From Dehalococcoidia bacterium (GTDB lineage Bacteria > Chloroflexota > Dehalococcoidia > Lucifugimonadales > Lucifugimonadaceae): 35,014 nucleotides of DNA. Below the pieces are notes generated by a model. That model was given only the letters and a program-made list of their open reading frames with translations. It was not told where the DNA came from and did not search any database. This document shows, in pieces, positions 18,706 through 27,147 of this stretch. Position 1 is the first letter of the stretch. Each line of letters opens with the position of its first letter. The stretch spans positions 1 to 35,014 of the forward strand of contig PAOY01000019.1 in the NCBI GenBank assembly GCA_002710135.1, read 5' to 3'. The position numbers and the translations under genes were made by a program.

Positions 18706-20064
18706 TTATTTTTTTTTCGTTATTCTTTTTTTTCTTATATCAGAAGAAACTAATGATATCTGCTCAACTAAGTTTTTATTAGATAGTCTTGAACATATTT
18801 TTTCTGTAAAAATTGAATCTGAAGACAATGGTTCATTATTAGAATTATAAGATTTAATTTTTTCATGACTTATGCTTGAATTAATAACGGTATATTTAAG
18901 GTTGTCTTGTCTATAAGCAATAAGGTTATAAATAATCTCATCGGACCATTTTGTGTTGTTATGTCCCCATAGATCATCTAAAAAAAGATAATCTACATCT
19001 TTACATAAATCATAAATAAATCCTTTGCCTTGATTAGATCTTACATAATCTCTTACTTTATCAATAAGTTCAGAGGATGATATATAAAATAAATTTGAAC
19101 TCTTTTTATTAATTTCGTTTGCTATTGCTGCAGTTAGATAACTTTTACCAGAACCTGTCCCACCATGAATAAATAACCATGAAGGATTTTCGCTTTCAAC
19201 AAACTCTTTTGATTTCAACAAAGCCATTTCAATCGAATCAAAAGTTATCTTTTCTTCTTGTGATAATTCTTTATTTGGTTTCCTAGCTAATTTTCTTAAT
19301 TTTGAATTTTCAAAAACTTTAGGAATTCCATTGCCTTTATGATTATTTTCTTTTGAATCTAAATGAATAGTCTGAACTAGATTTGGATCTGTAAATCTTG
19401 CTTGAGATCTGTCATCAAAATCTAAAATATTTTTATTTATAACTATTACAGTTGGTAATTTTCTTGTATATCTATAAGTGAACAGATGATCCATTTTTTC
19501 TTCAATCCATTCTGAGTATTTTTGATTTCCATAGTCATCAATAATTAAGAAAGGGTAATTAATTAATTCATTAAAAGTATTTTCACTTGAATCGGAATTT
19601 GAGTTGGTTATTATATCTATAAATTCTTGTGTTGATTTGTAAATTACAATGTTGTCATTGTTAATGCAATTAATTGCAATCCCCACTGCTAGGTGGGTTT
19701 TGCCTGTTCCAGGCTCTCCGCTTATAACTAGCCATCCCATTGGATTTTTTGAATAATCGTCAGCTTTTCTTAAGCTCTCTCTTAAGTTTTTTGGGTCAGC
19801 TTTACCAATCTTACCGTCAATTTTGAACTTTTTTAGGTCATATTCAAGTAATTGATTGACGCCTGCAAAACTTAATTTTATTTTATTTTCCAAATCATCT
19901 GATTTGCCTTTTTGGCATGAGCAAGGAACAGTTTCTTTATTAACAATTATCCATCTTGCAGAATTACAAATTTCGCATTCAATATAATCAGATTCATTTT
20001 CAAATTCTTCAAAATAATTTGAACTGAATTTTCTATTATTTAAAATTTCCTTGAGGCTTTCCAA
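18706..20064 (-). CDS. Tandem (double) DnaC/DnaI/IstB-like AAA+ ATPase, putative replicative helicase loader
   Basis: 452 aa: N-terminal Cys cluster CEICN...CSC; module 1 Walker A GEPGTGKTHLA, Walker B FLIIDDYG, Arg-finger-like QARFTDPNLV; module 2 Walker A GGTGSGKSYLT, Walker B YLFLDDLWG, SRLSNKNLV. Located 2 bp downstream of dnaB. Confidence 0.82.
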   Translation of the reverse strand: MESLKEILNNRKFSSNYFEEFENESDYIECEICNSARWIIVNKETVPCSCQKGKSDDLENKIKLSFAGVNQLLEYDLKKFKIDGKIGKADPKNLRESLRKADDYSKNPMGWLVISGEPGTGKTHLAVGIAINCINNDNIVIYKSTQEFIDIITNSNSDSSENTFNELINYPFLIIDDYGNQKYSEWIEEKMDHLFTYRYTRKLPTVIVINKNILDFDDRSQARFTDPNLVQTIHLDSKENNHKGNGIPKVFENSKLRKLARKPNKELSQEEKITFDSIEMALLKSKEFVESENPSWLFIHGGTGSGKSYLTAAIANEINKKSSNLFYISSSELIDKVRDYVRSNQGKGFIYDLCKDVDYLFLDDLWGHNNTKWSDEIIYNLIAYRQDNLKYTVINSSISHEKIKSYNSNNEPLSSDSIFTEKICSRLSNKNLVEQISLVSSDIRKKRITKKK

Positions 20065-20066
20065 AA

Positions 20067-21452
20067 TTAATTCTCTTGTGTTGATAATTGATTGTTTCTA
20101 ACTGAATCAATAGACACAAATCTACCAATAGAATCATCTACTGCCAAAGGTACAGTGTCTGTAGGCCCATTTCTATGTTTTGCAACAATTATTTCAGCTT
20201 GACCTTCTGGATATGGAATCCCAGGATTATTTTTTATCCAATCTTCTTTAGTCACAAATTTTTCTTCTCGGTGAATGAACATTACAACGTCTGCATCTTG
20301 CTCAATAGATCCTGATTCTCTTAAGTCTGATAACAAAGGTCTATGAGATTGTCTGTGCTCAATTGCTCTTGAAAGTTGAGATATAGCTAAAACAGGGACT
20401 TTTAAGTCTCTAGCCATAGCTTTTACTTGTCTAGAAATTTCTGAAACTTCTTGTGCTCTGTTAGTTTCTCTAGATCCTTTATTATTACTAAGTAGTTGCA
20501 TATAGTCTAAGATGATAAAATCTAAGCCATATTCAAGCTGCAATCTTCTAGCCTTTCCTCTCATTTCAGCAACGCTTTGTATAGGAGAATCATCTATAAA
20601 TATAGATAAGTCTGAAAGTTTACCAATTGCATCAATTAATCTATTCTCTTGAGATGTACTTAATCTCATCATTCTCAAGGAATGCATATTTATTCTAGCC
20701 TGAGTAGCCAACATTCTTGTAGCGATTTGCTCTCTTCCCATTTCCAGAGAATATATTGCAACTTTATGATCATTCATAGCTGAGTTTATTGCTAAGTTTA
20801 ATGCAAACATAGATTTACCGACTGAAGGTCTTGCTGCAAGCACTAGCATATCTGATCTTTGTAGCCCTCCTAAAAGTTCGTCAAGCATTTTGAACCCAGA
20901 TCCTATGGGTGCATTTTCTCCATCATTTATTTCACTAGAAGAGGTTTCAAGAAAGGGTGTTAATGTTTCTCTTAATGGGACAAAGTCTCTACTTGGTTGG
21001 TCATTTCTAATGCCATAAATAATATCTTCAGCCTTTGATAAAGATGTCTCTACATCAGGGTCATTTTCAAATCCAATGTCTGAAATATTTTCAGCAGCAT
21101 TGATAAGTGTTCGCATTGTAGCTGTTCTTCTGACTAGATTTGCATAATGCTTTATGTGGATAGAGGTTGGAACGACATCTACTACCTTTGCAAGATAAGC
21201 TCTACCTCCAACTTCTTCTAGCTTTTCTTGTGTTTCAAGCTCATGAGCTATAGTTATTTGATTGATAGGCTCTTGACGATTAAAAAGGTCTCTAGCAATC
21301 TCAAAAATGACTTTATTAGGCTCTAAATAAAAATGCTCAGGTTCTAAAAAAGATGCTATTTTAGTAAAAGACATCCCGTCTAGTAGTAAAGAACCAATTA
21401 CTGATTCTTCAGCAGATATATCATGTGGGAAAAGTTTGTCAGATAACACCAT
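20067..21452 (-). CDS. dnaB: Replicative DNA helicase DnaB
   Basis: 461 aa: PHDISAEESVIGSLLLD, LAARPSVGKSMFALNLA, FIILDYMQLLS, LSDLRESGSIEQDADVVMFIHREE. Confidence 0.97.
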   Translation of the reverse strand: MVLSDKLFPHDISAEESVIGSLLLDGMSFTKIASFLEPEHFYLEPNKVIFEIARDLFNRQEPINQITIAHELETQEKLEEVGGRAYLAKVVDVVPTSIHIKHYANLVRRTATMRTLINAAENISDIGFENDPDVETSLSKAEDIIYGIRNDQPSRDFVPLRETLTPFLETSSSEINDGENAPIGSGFKMLDELLGGLQRSDMLVLAARPSVGKSMFALNLAINSAMNDHKVAIYSLEMGREQIATRMLATQARINMHSLRMMRLSTSQENRLIDAIGKLSDLSIFIDDSPIQSVAEMRGKARRLQLEYGLDFIILDYMQLLSNNKGSRETNRAQEVSEISRQVKAMARDLKVPVLAISQLSRAIEHRQSHRPLLSDLRESGSIEQDADVVMFIHREEKFVTKEDWIKNNPGIPYPEGQAEIIVAKHRNGPTDTVPLAVDDSIGRFVSIDSVRNNQLSTQEN

Positions 21453-21470
21453 TAATAATCCAAAATTTTT

Positions 21471-22091
21471 CTAATTATTTGAATTATTATCTCCATTTTC
21501 TTCATTTTCAGAAGTAGTTTTTTGAGTGTTTTCTTCGTTATTAGAAATTTCTTCAGAAATTTCTTCAGAATTAGCTTCTTTTTCTTCTAATTTCTTTAGT
21601 TTAGCTTGCTCTATTTTATGCTCTTCCATCACCTTTACAGATTCTTCATCTGGAATAACATTCAGTGTTAGGTTTAATGTAACCTCTTCAACAAATTTTG
21701 CAAAAACTTTAAATTTACCTATTACTCGTATTGGCTCGGTGATATTGAAAAACCTTCTGTTCATAGCTCTTCCAGTTTTTGCTTCTAGAGCTTCAGCAAC
21801 TATTGTAGGTGTGATCGATCCGTATAATCTACCAGTAGGACCTGTTCTTACCTCAAGGTCTAATTCAACATCTTTAAGACTATCTGCAACAACTTGCCAA
21901 TCTTTTGTTTCTTGAATTCTTCTTTCTTCAGCTTCAGCTCTAAGTTTTGTAGCTCTTTGAAGAGCTTCTTCTGTAGCTAGTACAGCTACTCCTTGAGGAA
22001 TAAGAAAATTCCTAGCAAATCCAGGTTTTACGTTCTTAACATCTCCTGCTCTTGCTGTAGGCAATAAATCTTTCAAAAATAATATGTCCAT
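21471..22091 (-). CDS. rplI: 50S ribosomal protein L9 with acidic/Asn-rich C-terminal extension
   Basis: 206 aa: MDILFLKDLLPTARAGDVKNVKPGFARNFLIPQGVAVLAT (L9 signature); tail EEISEEISNNEENTQKTTSENEENGDNNSNN. Confidence 0.95.
   Translation of the reverse strand: MDILFLKDLLPTARAGDVKNVKPGFARNFLIPQGVAVLATEEALQRATKLRAEAEERRIQETKDWQVVADSLKDVELDLEVRTGPTGRLYGSITPTIVAEALEAKTGRAMNRRFFNITEPIRVIGKFKVFAKFVEEVTLNLTLNVIPDEESVKVMEEHKIEQAKLKKLEEKEANSEEISEEISNNEENTQKTTSENEENGDNNSNN
21543..21570. repeat. 12-bp in-frame tandem repeat (about 2.3 copies) within the rplI 3' extension
   Basis: AGAAATTTCTTC AGAAATTTCTTC AGAA on + strand, encoding SEEISEEIS on - strand. Confidence 0.7.
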
Positions 22092-22133
22092 TTTTTAGTT
22101 CGTGCTCCTGTAAAAATAATTCTGATTTATACA

Positions 22134-22150
22134 ATTCTAATTTATAGAAT
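22134..22150. promoter_or_regulatory. Candidate operator: 17-bp inverted repeat in the rplI / acyl-CoA synthetase divergent region
   Basis: ATTCTA-ATTTA-TAGAAT, perfect 6-bp arms with 5-nt spacer, inside the 113-bp divergent intergenic region. AT-rich, so chance occurrence is possible. Confidence 0.3.
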
Positions 22151-22173
22151 CATATTTTTTTTATGCTAGTATC

Positions 22174-22179
22174 TATAAT
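22174..22179 (+). promoter_or_regulatory. Candidate -10 element (TATAAT) for the acyl-CoA synthetase operon
   Basis: Exact TATAAT 25 bp before ATG at 22205. No convincing -35; common in AT-rich DNA. Confidence 0.3.
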
Positions 22180-22204
22180 CATAACAAAAAAGATGGAGTA
22201 AAAT

Positions 22205-23962
22205 ATGCAATTTGATGAAATTATCAAAGATACTAATTTTTCAGATGCTAATAAACCGAACCTTTTGGACTACTCTAAGCAATATAATGATTTTGATTGG
22301 AATCGTGATGCTTATTCAAAATTAGAGTGGCTTCCAGATGGAGGTTTAAATAATGCTTATGAATGTGTTGATAAACACGTGAAGAATGGCTATGGAGATA
22401 ATTTAGCTATGATTTGGTTAGGCAAAAATGGAGAAGAAGAAAAATATTCTTACACTGATTTCAAAAATGAATCTGATAAATTTGGCCAAGTTATGTTAGA
22501 TTTAGGAATGCAAAAAGGTGATAGAGTATTCATATTTATGGATAGGCTACCTGAATTATATTTTGCTGCTATGGGAATCCTTAAAGCTGGTGGAGTTATA
22601 GCTCCTTTATTTTCAGCATTTGGGCCAGATCCAGTCAAGGATCGAATGCTTGATGCTGGAGCTACATACTTAGTAACATCTCCAGATTTGAGAAAAAAAA
22701 TATCACCAATTTTGAAAGATATAAAAACTCTTAAAAATGTAATTGTAGTAAATAAAGACAATAGATTTAAAGATCCTTTGGATGATGGAGATCTTGATTA
22801 CAATGATTTAATGTCTAATATAGAACCTGAAAAATTCAAAATGGTTAATACATCGCAATATGATTTTTCTATAATGCACTATACATCAGGCTCAACAGGA
22901 AAACCTAAAGGTGTTTTACATAGACATCAAGCGGTAGTTCAACAAATGCTAACAGGTCATTGGGCTCTAGAATTAAGTCACGGAGATATTTATTTTTGTA
23001 CAGCGGATCCTGGGTGGGTAACAGGTACTTCTTATGGAATGATTGCGCCATGGACAAATGGAGTGACTCAGATAATATATGAAGGTGGATTTGGAGCTGC
23101 AAAATGGTATGAGATTATTGAAAAATATAAAGTTGATATTTGGTATACTGCTCCAACTGCAATAAGGTTATTAATGAGAGCAGGAGATGATGTAGTAAAA
23201 AAATATAATTTGACTTCTATGAGGTTTATTGGCTCCGTGGGAGAACCACTTAATCCAGAGGCAGTAGTATGGGGAGAAAGAAACTATAAACTTCCTATTC
23301 ATGATAATTGGTGGCAAACTGAAACAGGTGCTATTATGTGTGCTAATTATCCATCAGAAAATATTAAGCCTGGATCTATGGGGCAACCTTTTCCTGGGAT
23401 TACAATGGGTATTCTTGATGATGAGTATAATGAACTACCTGCAGATGAAAGTGGAATACTTGCTGTTAGACCGGGATGGCCATCTCAAATGTTTGCATAT
23501 TGGAAACAGGATGAAATGTATAATTCTAGATTTAAAAAAGGATGGTATATTACTGGAGATCAAGCTGCTAGAGATAAGGATGGTTACTTCTGGTTTCAAG
23601 GTAGGGCAGATGATGTTATAAATACAGCAGGGCATTTGGTAGGCCCATTCGAAGTAGAAAGTGCTTTGATTGAGCATCCTGCAGTAGCTGAAGCTGGAGT
23701 TATTGGAAAACCTGATCCTATTGCTATGGAAATAGTAAAAGCTTTCGTTACATTAAATCCTGGCTATGATCAAACTCCTGATCTTAGGAAAGAACTTATT
23801 AGGTTCTCTAGAGAAAAGCTCTCTGCAGGCGTTGCACCACGTGAGATTGATTTTCTTGAAACTATGCCTAAAACAAGATCTGGAAAAATAATGAGAAGAT
23901 TGCTAAAAGCCAGAGAATTAGGTGAACCTGAAGGTGACATTTCAACATTAGAAGATGATTAA
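22205..23962 (+). CDS. AMP-dependent acyl/acetyl-CoA synthetase
   Basis: 585 aa: MHYTSGSTGKPKGVLHRHQAVV (P-loop), DNWWQTETGAIM, GRADDVINTAGHLVGPFEVES, KTRSGKIMRR. Confidence 0.93.
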   Translation: MQFDEIIKDTNFSDANKPNLLDYSKQYNDFDWNRDAYSKLEWLPDGGLNNAYECVDKHVKNGYGDNLAMIWLGKNGEEEKYSYTDFKNESDKFGQVMLDLGMQKGDRVFIFMDRLPELYFAAMGILKAGGVIAPLFSAFGPDPVKDRMLDAGATYLVTSPDLRKKISPILKDIKTLKNVIVVNKDNRFKDPLDDGDLDYNDLMSNIEPEKFKMVNTSQYDFSIMHYTSGSTGKPKGVLHRHQAVVQQMLTGHWALELSHGDIYFCTADPGWVTGTSYGMIAPWTNGVTQIIYEGGFGAAKWYEIIEKYKVDIWYTAPTAIRLLMRAGDDVVKKYNLTSMRFIGSVGEPLNPEAVVWGERNYKLPIHDNWWQTETGAIMCANYPSENIKPGSMGQPFPGITMGILDDEYNELPADESGILAVRPGWPSQMFAYWKQDEMYNSRFKKGWYITGDQAARDKDGYFWFQGRADDVINTAGHLVGPFEVESALIEHPAVAEAGVIGKPDPIAMEIVKAFVTLNPGYDQTPDLRKELIRFSREKLSAGVAPREIDFLETMPKTRSGKIMRRLLKARELGEPEGDISTLEDD

Positions 23963-23982
23963 ACTTTTTGAAAGGATTACAA

Positions 23983-25140
23983 ATGAATTCTGAATGGGGC
24001 TCTATTTATAAGGACTTGGGTTTACAGCCTATAATAAATGCTACTGGTAGTGTGACTGCTTTAGGAGGGTCCGTAGTTGCTAAAGAAGTAAAAGAAGCTA
24101 TGGATATGTCTAATGATGTTTATATCCCAATGGCTGATCTTGAAAAAAAAGTAGGTGACGAAATTGCAAATATATTAGGCGTACCTGCAGCATATATTAC
24201 CTCAGGAGCAGGATCAGCATTAACACTTGCCGCAGCTGCTTTTATGGCAGGAAAAGATGACAAAAAAATACAGCAGTTACCAAATACTGAAGGAATGCCA
24301 AATAAAATTTTAATTCAAAAGAGACAAAGATATTGGTATGACAGATGTATGGAATTTTCTGGAGGACAGTTAGTAGAAATTGGAAATGAAGATGGTACAA
24401 CAAAAGATGACTTAATTAATTCAATTGATGATGAAACAGCCTGTGTTCATTATCCTGTATATGAACAAGCAGAGATTGATAAAAATATTCTTTCACTTGA
24501 AGAAGTTATAGAAATTGCTCATTCAAAAAACAAGCCAGTATCAGTAGATGCAGCAGGACAAATATATCCTTTAGAAAATTTTGGTAAATATGTCAAAATG
24601 GGAGCAGATTTTCAATGTATAGCTGCAAAATATATGGGAGCTCCTCATTCAACAGGAATAGCCTTAGGCACTAAGGACGTTATAGATAGTATTTCTAGGC
24701 ATTCTTTTGTTGGTTATGAAAGTAGGAGGATTAGAGGTATAGGAAGACCGCATAAAATTGATAGACAAGAAATAATAGGTGTTTATACTGCAGTTCAAAG
24801 ATGGATGAGTATGAATCATGAGGAAAGGTTATCTTTGGAAGAAACTAAAACATTAAATATTATTAATCAAATTCAGAGCATAGATGGAATAGAAGTTAAA
24901 ATAATTGATAATATTATAGGTCACCAACCATTTGGCTTATCTTTGAATATTGATTCAAATAAGTTCAAAACTAACAACCATGATTTTGTTGAAACTTTAA
25001 AAAATTCAAATCCTCCGATTTGGACTAGAGTTCCTGACGGTGAAGAAACTATAATTATTCATGTTTTTGGAATGAATGTTGAGCAGTCTAATATTGTAGG
25101 AAAAATTATCAAGGAAAAATTAGAAGGATTAAAAAAGTGA
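23983..25140 (+). CDS. PLP-dependent SelA-like enzyme (D-glucosaminate-6-phosphate ammonia-lyase/SelA family-like)
   Basis: INATGSVTALGGSVVAKEVKEAM, YITSGAGSALTLAAAAFM, putative PLP-Lys in FQCIAAKYMGAPHSTGIALG. ATG at 23983 with GAAAGGA SD is preferred over the listed TTG at 23968. Confidence 0.8.
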   Translation: MNSEWGSIYKDLGLQPIINATGSVTALGGSVVAKEVKEAMDMSNDVYIPMADLEKKVGDEIANILGVPAAYITSGAGSALTLAAAAFMAGKDDKKIQQLPNTEGMPNKILIQKRQRYWYDRCMEFSGGQLVEIGNEDGTTKDDLINSIDDETACVHYPVYEQAEIDKNILSLEEVIEIAHSKNKPVSVDAAGQIYPLENFGKYVKMGADFQCIAAKYMGAPHSTGIALGTKDVIDSISRHSFVGYESRRIRGIGRPHKIDRQEIIGVYTAVQRWMSMNHEERLSLEETKTLNIINQIQSIDGIEVKIIDNIIGHQPFGLSLNIDSNKFKTNNHDFVETLKNSNPPIWTRVPDGEETIIIHVFGMNVEQSNIVGKIIKEKLEGLKK

Positions 25141-25994
25141 ATAGAATTACACTTATGAGTCCAGGTGAAATGGGTTCGCCAATTGCTGAACAAATACAAA
25201 ATTCAGGCATTGATGTTATATCTCCCTTGAAAAATAGATCAAAGCAAACCCGTGACAGAGCAAAAAAATATGGAATTATTGATTCTGATAATTTAGAAAA
25301 TTCAATCTTTGAATCAGATCTTGTTATTTCTATCTTAGTTCCAGATGCTGCAAAAGATTTAGCGATACAGGTATCTAAGTTTTCAAAAAAATTGAATAAA
25401 GAAATATATTTTGCTGACTTAAATGCAGTATCACCTGAAACAGTTCAAAGTATGAAAGATATCTTGTCTGATTCAAAAGTAAAGTTTATTGATGGAGGAA
25501 TAATAGGAGCTCCTCCTAAAGGGAATAATATACCCAGAGTATATGTATCTGGAGAGCATTCTGCTTATTTCACTAAACTAGATGGTTTAGGAATGAAAGT
25601 TATGGATATGAGTGGAGATATAGGATCTGCATCTGCAATGAAAATGGCCTATGCATCTATAACAAAAGGCTATTCCTCGTTATTGATCGCAGCAATAACA
25701 CTATCTATAAGGACAAATAATTTTCATCATCTTATGGATGAACTTGAGTTTTCACAATCTAATGTATTTAAAGACTTAAATAACCTGAAAAGTATCCCAA
25801 GTAAAGCACATAGATGGATAGGTGAAATGGAAGAAATATCAAAGACATTTATAGAAAATAATATCACTGGAGATTTTCATAAAGCTTCAGGCTCAATATA
25901 TAGAAATGTATCAGATTCTAAATTAGGAAAAGATAGATTGTTTCCATCAGAAATAGAATTAGAGGGAGAAGATTTCTTTAAGTCTATTCAATAA
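25137..25994 (+). CDS. 6-phosphogluconate/3-hydroxyisobutyrate dehydrogenase-like protein with DUF1932-type C-terminus
   Basis: 285 aa: LMSPGEMGSPIAEQIQNSG (Rossmann), FIDGGIIGAPPKGNNIPRVYVSGEH, GSASAMKMAYASITKGYSSLLIAA. GTG start overlaps the preceding TGA. Confidence 0.78.
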   Translation: MNRITLMSPGEMGSPIAEQIQNSGIDVISPLKNRSKQTRDRAKKYGIIDSDNLENSIFESDLVISILVPDAAKDLAIQVSKFSKKLNKEIYFADLNAVSPETVQSMKDILSDSKVKFIDGGIIGAPPKGNNIPRVYVSGEHSAYFTKLDGLGMKVMDMSGDIGSASAMKMAYASITKGYSSLLIAAITLSIRTNNFHHLMDELEFSQSNVFKDLNNLKSIPSKAHRWIGEMEEISKTFIENNITGDFHKASGSIYRNVSDSKLGKDRLFPSEIELEGEDFFKSIQ

Positions 25995-26810
25995 TTAATT
26001 GACTTTTGATGTTATTCCCTCAAGATTGTCAACTAATTTAGAGAATTCTTCTTCGCACTGAGAGTTAGTAAATATAGCAGGTTCATTATTATCAGAATAT
26101 TCTGGCAAAAGAGAAATTTCTGTTAATGTAGGTAATCCTAATTCATCAGCCATGTCTTTGGCTCCACCAGTTCCAAATATTCCACCTGTCATGTTTTCAA
26201 CAACACCATATACCTTGAGATTAAGCTTCTTAATCATATTTATAGATCTTTTAGCATCTAAAGCTGCAAGTTCTTGAGGTGTAGAAACGACGATGAATCC
26301 ATCTATATTTAATGTCTGCATTACAGTTAGTGGTGCATCAGAAGTTCCAGGAGGAAGATCACATATTAGATAATCAATATCGCCCCAATTTGTTTTAGAT
26401 ATAAATTGATTGATCGCATTGTGAATCATTGGCCCTCGCCAAACTATTGCTTCATCTTCATTTTCCTGAAAAAATCCCATGGACATAACTGAAACACCAT
26501 ACTTTTCTGGTGGAACCATCTTTCCATCTTCATCAGCTTCAGGTCTGTTAGAAATTCTTAATACTCTTGTTACATTTGGGCAGTCAATATCACAATCTAA
26601 AATTGCAACCTTTTTACCTTTTTTTGCAAGACTTATGGCTAGGTTAGTTGTTACTGTAGTTTTTCCAACTCCACCTTTACCTGAATAAACACCTATTCTG
26701 TATTTGATTGAGTTTAGTGATTTACTGATCTCTTGTTTTTGTTTGAATTGTTCACGAACTTGAGCTAATCGTGCTTCTTCAGCTGGGGTCAGTTTTCTAG
26801 GTTCGGACAT
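25995..26810 (-). CDS. Mrp/NBP35-like P-loop ATPase (Fe-S carrier-like), lacking C-terminal CxxC
   Basis: 271 aa: GVYSGKGGVGKTTVTTNLAISLAKKG (deviant Walker A), ILDCDIDCPNVTRVL, SMGFFQE...VWRGPMI, LICDLPPGTSDAPLTVMQ. Confidence 0.9.
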   Translation of the reverse strand: MSEPRKLTPAEEARLAQVREQFKQKQEISKSLNSIKYRIGVYSGKGGVGKTTVTTNLAISLAKKGKKVAILDCDIDCPNVTRVLRISNRPEADEDGKMVPPEKYGVSVMSMGFFQENEDEAIVWRGPMIHNAINQFISKTNWGDIDYLICDLPPGTSDAPLTVMQTLNIDGFIVVSTPQELAALDAKRSINMIKKLNLKVYGVVENMTGGIFGTGGAKDMADELGLPTLTEISLLPEYSDNNEPAIFTNSQCEEEFSKLVDNLEGITSKVN

Positions 26811-27119
26811 TTAATCTATTCCCAGTAACCTTTTCCCATCCTCAGTAATTAAGTCAGGATTCCACGGTGGTTCAAATACTAAATCTACTACTACATCCTC
26901 TACATCTTCTATTTCAGCTATACGCCATTCTGCTTGTTGAGCTATGTATGGTCCCATTCCGCATCCTTGAGCAGTAAGAGTCATTTCAACATGAACTTCA
27001 TTATCTTCTACTTCTACGTTATATATTAATCCAAGATCAACAACATTGACCGGAATCTCAGGATCATATACTTCTTTTAATGCTTCTATAACTGATTCTT
27101 TATTTAATTCTTCTGACAT
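26811..27119 (-). CDS. MIP18/DUF59 family metal-sulfur cluster assembly protein (PaaD/SufT-like)
   Basis: 102 aa: EALKEVYDPEIPVNVVDLGLIYNVEV...MTLTAQGCGMGPYI...VDLVFEPPWNPDLITEDGKRLLG. Confidence 0.93.
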   Translation of the reverse strand: MSEELNKESVIEALKEVYDPEIPVNVVDLGLIYNVEVEDNEVHVEMTLTAQGCGMGPYIAQQAEWRIAEIEDVEDVVVDLVFEPPWNPDLITEDGKRLLGID

Positions 27120-27147
27120 AGTAGTTTTTTTCTATTGTTTGTTTAAT

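Noticed and set aside
20067-21452. Possible intein in DnaB
   Set aside because: DnaB is a frequent intein host, but the 461-aa protein runs continuously through its motifs with no insertion.
21526-21915. 129-aa + strand ORF antisense to rplI
   Set aside because: Ser-rich shadow of L9 and its repeat tail; no domain.
22450-23677. Several ORFs within the acyl-CoA synthetase (22450-22761 -, 22905-23102 -, 23301-23621 +, 23435-23677 -)
   Set aside because: Alternate-frame or antisense shadows of a strongly conserved synthetase.
23983-25140. Selenocysteine biosynthesis (SelA) locus
   Set aside because: No selB, selC or selD signal nearby, and the context is a metabolic operon; retained only as SelA-like.
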